Shown here: positions 58,710 to 64,000 of the stretch, one piece after another | Numbering within the stretch: the stretch's first letter is position 1 | Layout of the letters: each line of letters starts with the position of its first letter | Assembly (NCBI RefSeq): GCF_000303155.1 | Contig: NC_018719.1 | Span: 1,178,001-1,242,000 of the forward strand | DNA from: Candidatus Nitrososphaera gargensis Ga9.2 | Lineage (GTDB): Archaea; Thermoproteota; Nitrososphaeria; Nitrososphaerales; Nitrososphaeraceae | Direction of reading: 5' to 3' | DNA: 64,000 nucleotides | Made by a program: the position numbers and the translations under genes | The notes under the pieces: generated by a model | Told to the model about the DNA's origin: nothing | What the model saw: only the letters and a program-made list of their open reading frames with translations | The model's database searches: none

Positions 58710-60155
58710 GTGGCGGCATTGGTTCATGAAAACTGCGGCGTAGTGGGCATATTTTCGCTTGATGGACACAACGTCATACCTTTTGTAATAGATTCACTGC
58801 GCGCTCTCCAGCACAGGGGACAAGAGGCGTGGGGCATTGCAGTCCCCGGCAAGTCGCCTTTCCGGAGACTGGGGCTCATTTCCTCTGCAGCGGCCGAGTT
58901 TCCGACGGTCGTGAAAAAGTACAAGTCCCATGCAGCAATCGGCCATGTAAGATATTCGACGCTTGGCAAGAGCACGCTTGAGAACGCCCAGCCGCTCAAG
59001 GTAAAAGACCTGTGCGTGGCGCACAACGGCACCATTGCCAACGTAGAAGAGCTGTCAGGCATGGTAGGCGGCTGCACGTTCACTCCACAGACAATGAGCG
59101 ACACGCTGGTTGCAGCCCAGCGCCTCGTCATGCACCTTGCAGACAAGGAGGACATGGCAGAGGCGATGCACATCTTGAAGGGGGAGATGGTCGGCTCGTT
59201 CTGCTTTACATTTCTGACCGATGGTGGCTCTGTATATGCGGCAAGGGATCCGCGTGGCTTCCGCCCACTTGTCCTTGGCCACCACCGCGAGACCAACACC
59301 TACATGGTGGCTTCAGAGTCGTGCGCGCTGGCGGCAGTTGGCGCGCAGCTCGTGCGCGATGTCGAGCCGGGCGAGCTTGTAAAAATGAGCAAAGGCGGCA
59401 TCAGCTCGCAGCAGTTTGCAAACGAAAAGCCACATGCCCACTGCGCGTTTGAGTACACCTACTTTGCGCACCCTTCTAGCATAATGGAGGGGATCAATAT
59501 TTATGCCGCAAGGAAAAGGATTGGACAGTTTCTGGCGAGAAAATTCCCGATAACAAATGCAGACGTTGTAGTTCCAGTGCCCGACTCGGCAAGGCCCGCA
59601 GCACTTGGCTACGCGCAAGAACTTGGATTGCCCTTTGAAGAAGGCCTGCTCAAGGACAGATACAGCAGAAAGGGCTCCATGAGAAGTTTCATCGAGCCGT
59701 ACCAGAGCGACAGGGTCGAGATAAACAAGGGCATAATACCGATCCAGGAAGTGGTCGAAGGCAAGCACGTGATAGTAGTTGATGACAGCATCGTGAGGGG
59801 CACGAGCTCGGCAGAGATAATCAAGACGCTACGCATGGTCGGGGCAAGCAGGGTCAGCCTCGTTGTCACATATCCGCCTATTCGCTACCCGTGCTACGCC
59901 GGCATCGACTTCCCTTCGCAGGAAGAGCTGGTCGCCTACCAGCACGGCGTGACTGAAGACTCTAACGCGACTATAGGCGCGCGCGTTTCTCAGGTGATAG
60001 GCGCAGACCATATTGCATACAACGATACTTCCAACCTTGCAAAGGCAATCGGCATGCCAGAGGAGGAGCTCTGCTTTACATGTTCCACGGGCAACTATGC
60101 GCCCCTTGGTATCAGGCCGGTGTTCAAGTCAAGAATCCAGATGAAAGGCGAATAA
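58710..60155 (+). CDS. purF: amidophosphoribosyltransferase PurF
   Basis: This 481-aa enzyme starts purine synthesis from PRPP and glutamine. GTG 58710 gives an eight-residue propeptide before C9 (ENCGVVGIF), the N-terminal nucleophile. The PRPP loop is VIVVDDSIVRGTSS near residue 354. Four Cys (HCAFEY, PCYAG, LCFTC) match the iron-sulfur ligands of the B. subtilis type enzyme. It follows purL after 48 bases. Confidence 0.96.
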   Translation: MAALVHENCGVVGIFSLDGHNVIPFVIDSLRALQHRGQEAWGIAVPGKSPFRRLGLISSAAAEFPTVVKKYKSHAAIGHVRYSTLGKSTLENAQPLKVKDLCVAHNGTIANVEELSGMVGGCTFTPQTMSDTLVAAQRLVMHLADKEDMAEAMHILKGEMVGSFCFTFLTDGGSVYAARDPRGFRPLVLGHHRETNTYMVASESCALAAVGAQLVRDVEPGELVKMSKGGISSQQFANEKPHAHCAFEYTYFAHPSSIMEGINIYAARKRIGQFLARKFPITNADVVVPVPDSARPAALGYAQELGLPFEEGLLKDRYSRKGSMRSFIEPYQSDRVEINKGIIPIQEVVEGKHVIVVDDSIVRGTSSAEIIKTLRMVGASRVSLVVTYPPIRYPCYAGIDFPSQEELVAYQHGVTEDSNATIGARVSQVIGADHIAYNDTSNLAKAIGMPEEELCFTCSTGNYAPLGIRPVFKSRIQMKGE

Positions 60156-60378
60156 CCACTTGCTTATTCGTTGTCTAGCCTAAGTATTCTTTCTGGAATT
60201 AACTGTTGATGCAGCAAAGCCTAGTCCAAAAATTGGAATAAAGACTGCCAATATTTTTGTGGCAATCAACTTGTCTTATGCACCCTTGGCTATGAGTACA
60301 AGAACCTTGTGCTATTAGCACTTGTATGTAATTTATACAGACTAGGCAGAAAACACGACTAGCTTAGTTTGATGGTGA

Positions 60379-60600
60379 TCAGATTTTGTTTATGAACGAG
60401 CCTTCATCAAAAATAGTACTACATCTTTCGCGGTGCCAATATTTTGAATTCTCCCACAGCTTTAGCATAGGGTGCTTGCAATAAGGGCAACAGGCGGCGG
60501 TACTTTCCTTTGACCTAGGGATAAGAGCCATATTATTATTGCTTGCTCCTTCTTTTTCTAATAATGGATAGGTTGTAAAATCTTGACAACAGAGTCTCAT
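60379..60600 (-). CDS. small zinc-ribbon-like protein
   Basis: ATG 60600 gives 73 aa with two Cys near the start and CCPYCKHPM plus HRERC near the middle, a probable C3H or C4 zinc site. The 223 bases between purF and this gene hold nothing I recognise. Function is unknown. Confidence 0.5.
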   Translation of the reverse strand: MRLCCQDFTTYPLLEKEGASNNNMALIPRSKESTAACCPYCKHPMLKLWENSKYWHRERCSTIFDEGSFINKI

Positions 60601-60833
60601 GATAGACAAATCATCAACGAAATTTTTTTGCTGATTGATAAACAACCATGCGCCTTTACGGCCTGATTCCACGACTCATTATTACCGACCCGTCGTTTCC
60701 TGCACTTTTGGAAGGGCGATCAAACAAGCCTACTTGCAGGTATGAAGCAACAGGGGCCGCCACAGATGATCGAGTATATACATCCACAATCTATGATAAT
60801 TGCTTAAATATTCTTGAGCCATATTCTCTTTCA

Positions 60834-61208
60834 ATGCGCCTTGCGTTCATCGTGGCAGCTGCTGTAGGAATCGTCGCAGTAGCCCTGATCGCAATGTTTG
60901 CCTCTGCACTTCCGACAAAAGATTATGACCTGAGCGTGGATGCGCTCAAGGACGAGCAGTCGCTTTATACCAATAGCCGCGTTATAGTCAAAAACATCGG
61001 CAGGCTGCCGCTCACAAATGTACTGGTAGATTATGGCGGTGGCCAAAAGGAACCGGTAATACCGGTACTCCAGCCGGGCAAAACCATGAACTTCTCTCCC
61101 CCGGAAGGGGTGCAACTGGACCGCGTCACGGTCACAGCCGAGCCCGGGATAGAGATAGTGCAACCATATCGCAGCCCGATAAAGCTGCCTGGCATGATAG
61201 GCTCCTGA
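60834..61208 (+). CDS. signal-anchored beta-sandwich protein
   Basis: ATG 60834 gives 124 aa: one hydrophobic anchor (residues 4-26), then an extracellular beta-rich domain (SRVIVKNIGRLPLTNVLVDYGGGQ) like CARDB-type adhesion domains. TTAAATATTC at about 60804 is a TATA box near 28 bases upstream. A longer frame from 60648 lacks support. Confidence 0.65.
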   Translation: MRLAFIVAAAVGIVAVALIAMFASALPTKDYDLSVDALKDEQSLYTNSRVIVKNIGRLPLTNVLVDYGGGQKEPVIPVLQPGKTMNFSPPEGVQLDRVTVTAEPGIEIVQPYRSPIKLPGMIGS

Positions 61209-61246
61209 CTGCGTTTAAATAATGTGAAGACAAGTACCTGACTGGG

Positions 61247-61669
61247 ATGCAAGAAAGGGATGCTCACTCTGACAGTGAAATAATAAAGTTCTATGATCTG
61301 AAGAACATTGCAGTGGTTGGTATGTCCAAGAACGAGGGCAAGGCCGCACACTATGTTCCAAAGTACCTTATAGACCATGGCTACAACGTTATACCGGTAA
61401 ACCCGACTGCAAGCGAAATCCAAGGGCGCAAGTCGTATCCTTCAGTCAGCAGCGTGCCACACAAGGTAGATATCGTTGATATTTTCAGGCCGTCGGAGGA
61501 CGTGCCTGCAGTTGTAGAGGATGCCCTGAAAAAGGAGGGCATCAAGGTGATCTGGATGCAGGAAGGCATCTACAGCAAGGAGGCCGAGCGCATGGCTAAG
61601 GAAAAGGGCATAGAGGTGGTCTACAACAGGTGCATGCTAGCAGAACACGAGCGATTGTTCGGAGACTAG
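61247..61669 (+). CDS. CoA-binding domain protein
   Basis: This 140-aa Rossmann-fold protein has NIAVVGMSKNEGKAAHYVPKYL and GYNVIPVNPTASEIQG, as in the stand-alone CoA-binding family (YccU-like). GIKVIWMQEGIYSKEA marks the second half. Its role is unknown, possibly in sensing or carrying acyl-CoA. Confidence 0.9.
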   Translation: MQERDAHSDSEIIKFYDLKNIAVVGMSKNEGKAAHYVPKYLIDHGYNVIPVNPTASEIQGRKSYPSVSSVPHKVDIVDIFRPSEDVPAVVEDALKKEGIKVIWMQEGIYSKEAERMAKEKGIEVVYNRCMLAEHERLFGD

Positions 61670-61708
61670 GTTAAATTATTATCCTATTCAACATTGAATA
61701 ATGGCTGA

Positions 61709-62059
61709 ATGTCAATAGACAGGGTATTGGAGCGAATCATGCTGGTTCTGGAAGAGCTGGAGCGCAGTGAAAAGATCTCGACCAAAGTTGGCGTTGACAG
61801 GGACGCTGGCATTATCCGGATCTACGGCGAAGGCTCGGACTATATCAATCGCGCTTCTTCAGGGCTGGAAGAAATGCTTGAGCTTGCCTACACCACGGCA
61901 GAGCACCATCCATATTGGGCGGTGCTGTATCACGCAGCTGAAATTTCAAAGGCGGCTCTCGAAAAATGGGAATCCGAGCTCACGGCCGACCAGATAAGCG
62001 AAATGTCGTGGCGTTGCGACGAGATTAAGGTGGCTCTTGAAAGGCTGTCAGGCAAATAA
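61709..62059 (+). CDS. conserved hypothetical helical protein
   Basis: This 116-aa acidic protein is largely helical (RVLERIMLVLEELERSEK at the start, DQISEMSWRCDEIKVALERL at the end). It has no metal site or membrane segment. It lies between the CoA-binding and coiled-coil genes, with its own promoter likely in the 39 bases before it. Confidence 0.6.
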   Translation: MSIDRVLERIMLVLEELERSEKISTKVGVDRDAGIIRIYGEGSDYINRASSGLEEMLELAYTTAEHHPYWAVLYHAAEISKAALEKWESELTADQISEMSWRCDEIKVALERLSGK

Positions 62060-62118
62060 TAAGGTCCGAGATAAGTATGGGCACGTGACCTACATACAAG
62101 TCCTTTTAAAAAGGAAAA

Positions 62119-62976
62119 ATGAGTCGTAGTGCAGTGAGCTCTGCCAATATCAAGTGCCCTATCTGTAGCAAGACGCTAGAGACAGCTGAATACGAGCATG
62201 TAAAGGAGCAGCTTGGAAAGAGCGTTTCCCAAAAGTATCGCGAACAGCTAAGGAAGGAAAGACAGGAGCATGCCGACAGGCTTGCTCGATTCAAGAAGGA
62301 GCAGCAAAAACGCATACAGGCCATGGCAAAAAGGCAGCAAATCGGGAAAAAGTTGTTGCAGAAAAGGCTGAGCGAGCAGGCAAGGGTTAGCAAGGAGCGC
62401 TACAAGCGCGGTCTTGTACAGCTCAAGAAGAACTACCAGATGCAGCTTGAGCACTTGCGCGAATTCTACGGCACCCAGAACGCTGCACTCCAGAACGAAC
62501 TAAAGGCTTCCTTTGCAAGCCAGCTAGAGGCAATGAAAAAGAACTATGAGAGTCTCTCAGCAAGCAATCAGCAGCAGCTTGAGACTCTACAGAAGTATCT
62601 GGAAGACAAGTTGGTGGGCGAATTGAGGGAAAAGGTCAGCCAGCTTGAGCAGGACAAGCTGGCTACTGAGCTACGGCTTGCCGAAGTGGTGCGGCAACTT
62701 GATGAACGTAATGCCGAAATCGTGTCAATGAAAGAACGGCTACCCAACATGGATACCTTAACACCCGAAGAACATGAAGTCGATCAGATCACTAGTGAAG
62801 CCCCAGAGCAGGCGGCCAACCAAGAGCTGATCAAGATGGTAAGGGAAGTGGCCCAGCAACAGGAGCTTGGCGAACTAAAGGAACTTGAAGAAGGGGGAGA
62901 AGAAGATGGCGACCAAGAAGAGGAAAAACACAGGTTCTGGGGATCAAAAGCAGGCAAGAGGTTCGGCCTATTTTAA
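62119..62976 (+). CDS. zinc-finger coiled-coil protein
   Basis: This 285-aa protein begins with a CPIC motif and a following His that may form a half zinc site, then a coiled coil from about residue 28 to 215 rich in Lys, Glu, Gln and Arg. A short acidic tail follows, ending in KRFGLF. A structural or nucleoid role is possible. Confidence 0.7.
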   Translation: MSRSAVSSANIKCPICSKTLETAEYEHVKEQLGKSVSQKYREQLRKERQEHADRLARFKKEQQKRIQAMAKRQQIGKKLLQKRLSEQARVSKERYKRGLVQLKKNYQMQLEHLREFYGTQNAALQNELKASFASQLEAMKKNYESLSASNQQQLETLQKYLEDKLVGELREKVSQLEQDKLATELRLAEVVRQLDERNAEIVSMKERLPNMDTLTPEEHEVDQITSEAPEQAANQELIKMVREVAQQQELGELKELEEGGEEDGDQEEEKHRFWGSKAGKRFGLF

Positions 62977-63012
62977 GAAAATCTTATCCGTTAGTAACGC
63001 CATAATAACTTC

Positions 63013-63156
63013 ATGCAAGTTTCAATCCCTGTTTCAAAGCAAAAGAGGTCTGTGCTGGCAGGAAATCCTGCGTTCTTGATTCACGCATCGCTCCTTGGCG
63101 GGTTCGTAGCCCTTGTAGGGTACTTTGCAGTAATTGGTTGCCACCACGTGCGCTGA
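63013..63156 (+). CDS. small single-TM protein
   Basis: ATG 63013 gives 47 aa with a basic N-terminus and one hydrophobic helix (FLIHASLLGGFVALVGYFAVIG). It lies between the coiled-coil gene and the GTPase. It is called from hydropathy and codon regularity only. Confidence 0.45.
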   Translation: MQVSIPVSKQKRSVLAGNPAFLIHASLLGGFVALVGYFAVIGCHHVR

Positions 63157-63195
63157 TCAGAGTATATATAAATAATAACAAAGAGTGGAAAACCC

Positions 63196-64000
63196 ATGAT
63201 AAAGATAGGGCTGATTGGTAAGACAAACACTGGCAAGACGACGTTCTTTAATTCGGCCACCTTGCTGTCTGCTGAGATTTCCAACTACCCGTTTACCACA
63301 AAGCAGCCAGCAATAGGCAACGCGCATGCAATCACACTCTGCGTCCACAAGGAATTCAATGTGCAGGATCAGCCCAAGAACTCGCGATGCATAGACGGCT
63401 GGCGCTTTATCCCTGTTGAGCTAGTGGACCTGCCTGGCCTTATCAAGGGCGCGTGGGAGGGCAAGGGGCTTGGCAACCAGTTCCTCACCATAGCCGCACA
63501 GTCCGACGTGCTGCTCCATATTGTCGACGCATCTGGGAGCATCGACGCATCAGGCAAGATCGCCGAGCCAGGATCGGGAGATCCTATAGCAGACGTCGCA
63601 GACATTGAAGAGGAGCTTGTCATGTGGTACCTGAAGCTCTTGGAGGGGAACCGCGACAAGATATCACACGCCATCAGCACCGGCACGGAAACAGTGCCTG
63701 CCATAACCGAAGTATTTCGCGGCATAGGAGTCAGAGAAGAACATGTCAAGCTGGCCCTTGCACAGAACAACCTGACGGATGTCCCATTTGAAGACTTTGG
63801 GCCACAGGAGAGCAAGGACTTTTGCTGGAGCCTGCGCGATATTTCAAAGCCAACGTTGATCGTGGCCAACAAGGTAGACCTGCCGACAGCTACAGAGAAC
63901 TTTAACAGGCTTCGGGAGGAATACAAGGATGTCATTGTCGTGCCGGCAAGCGCAGACGCAGAACTTACGCTCAGGCGAGCAGAGAGCAAGGGGATAATCC
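63196..64000 (+). CDS. YchF/Obg-like GTPase, partial at window end
   Basis: ATG 63196 starts a P-loop GTPase with G1 IGKTNTGKTT, a switch region NYPFTTKQPA, G3 LVDLPGLIKGA and G4 NKVD. The archaeal YchF-like group binds ribosomes or regulates stress. The frame is open to the last base of the window (268 codons seen). Confidence 0.92.
   Translation, partial: MIKIGLIGKTNTGKTTFFNSATLLSAEISNYPFTTKQPAIGNAHAITLCVHKEFNVQDQPKNSRCIDGWRFIPVELVDLPGLIKGAWEGKGLGNQFLTIAAQSDVLLHIVDASGSIDASGKIAEPGSGDPIADVADIEEELVMWYLKLLEGNRDKISHAISTGTETVPAITEVFRGIGVREEHVKLALAQNNLTDVPFEDFGPQESKDFCWSLRDISKPTLIVANKVDLPTATENFNRLREEYKDVIVVPASADAELTLRRAESKGII

Noticed and set aside
1-64000. CRISPR arrays, rRNA genes, restriction or toxin-antitoxin systems
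   Set aside because: No regularly spaced direct repeats, rRNA-like sequence or recognisable defence genes were seen on either strand.

Overview
The window comes from an ammonia-oxidising archaeon of the Nitrososphaera type (Nitrososphaerota/Thaumarchaeota), called from gene content only. It carries archaeal markers (S8e, SRP19, Gar1, TFB, KH/beta-CASP aCPSF1, UPF0147, archaeal ApgM, ThiD-ThiN fusion). It also has many thaumarchaeal-style small CxxC proteins, cupredoxins, TATA boxes about 25 bases before start codons (leaderless genes), frequent TTG starts and an intron-bearing tRNA.

Layout. 0-7 kb is accessory: small zinc proteins, a cupredoxin with a family of small membrane proteins, tRNA-Arg(GCG), small secreted proteins and three copies of a 78-bp miniature inverted-repeat element. 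A second copy of the tRNA-Arg 3' end at 492-515 suggests that 0.5-3.3 kb is an old integrated island. 7.3-15 kb is core: scpA-scpB, S8e, SRP19, gar1-tfb, ApgM, GalT. 15-25 kb holds small membrane proteins, a sugar-nucleotide group (UDP-GlcNAc 2-epimerase, GlmU-like protein, nucleotidyltransferase), ThiDN, a large secreted repeat protein and a broken RTX protein. 25-40.4 kb holds an NCS1 transporter, sucCD, a methyltransferase and GT4 glycosyltransferase, a cation exchanger, UspA, aCPSF1, a site-2 protease and an ABC exporter. A decayed phosphoribosyltransferase and tRNA-Thr(TGT) follow.

41-52.3 kb is an integrated virus. The left module encodes ribbon-helix-helix and zinc-finger regulators. 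A leftward module holds an FtsK/HerA-like (A32/B204-type) packaging ATPase. The rightward structural block has a candidate 297-aa beta-rich major capsid protein surrounded by small membrane proteins, a penton-like protein, a repeat protein and a LamG/concanavalin-like protein. A divergent repressor/integrase switch and nine overlapping mini-genes, mostly Cys-rich, complete it. The layout fits a tailless icosahedral (PRD1/STIV-lineage) provirus; the capsid assignment is inference.

52.4-64 kb has purS, then about 2.8 kb of decayed accessory genes, then purQ-purL-purF (FGAM synthase and PRPP amidotransferase), small conserved proteins and the start of a YchF/Obg-like GTPase running off the window.

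Several accessory genes (13.3, 24.3, 40.4, 53, 54.8 kb) are broken by frameshifts or in-frame stops, whereas all core genes read intact. At 40.4 and 53.5 kb the lesions include in-frame nonsense codons, which argues for real decay there. The pure frameshifts could also be assembly indels.
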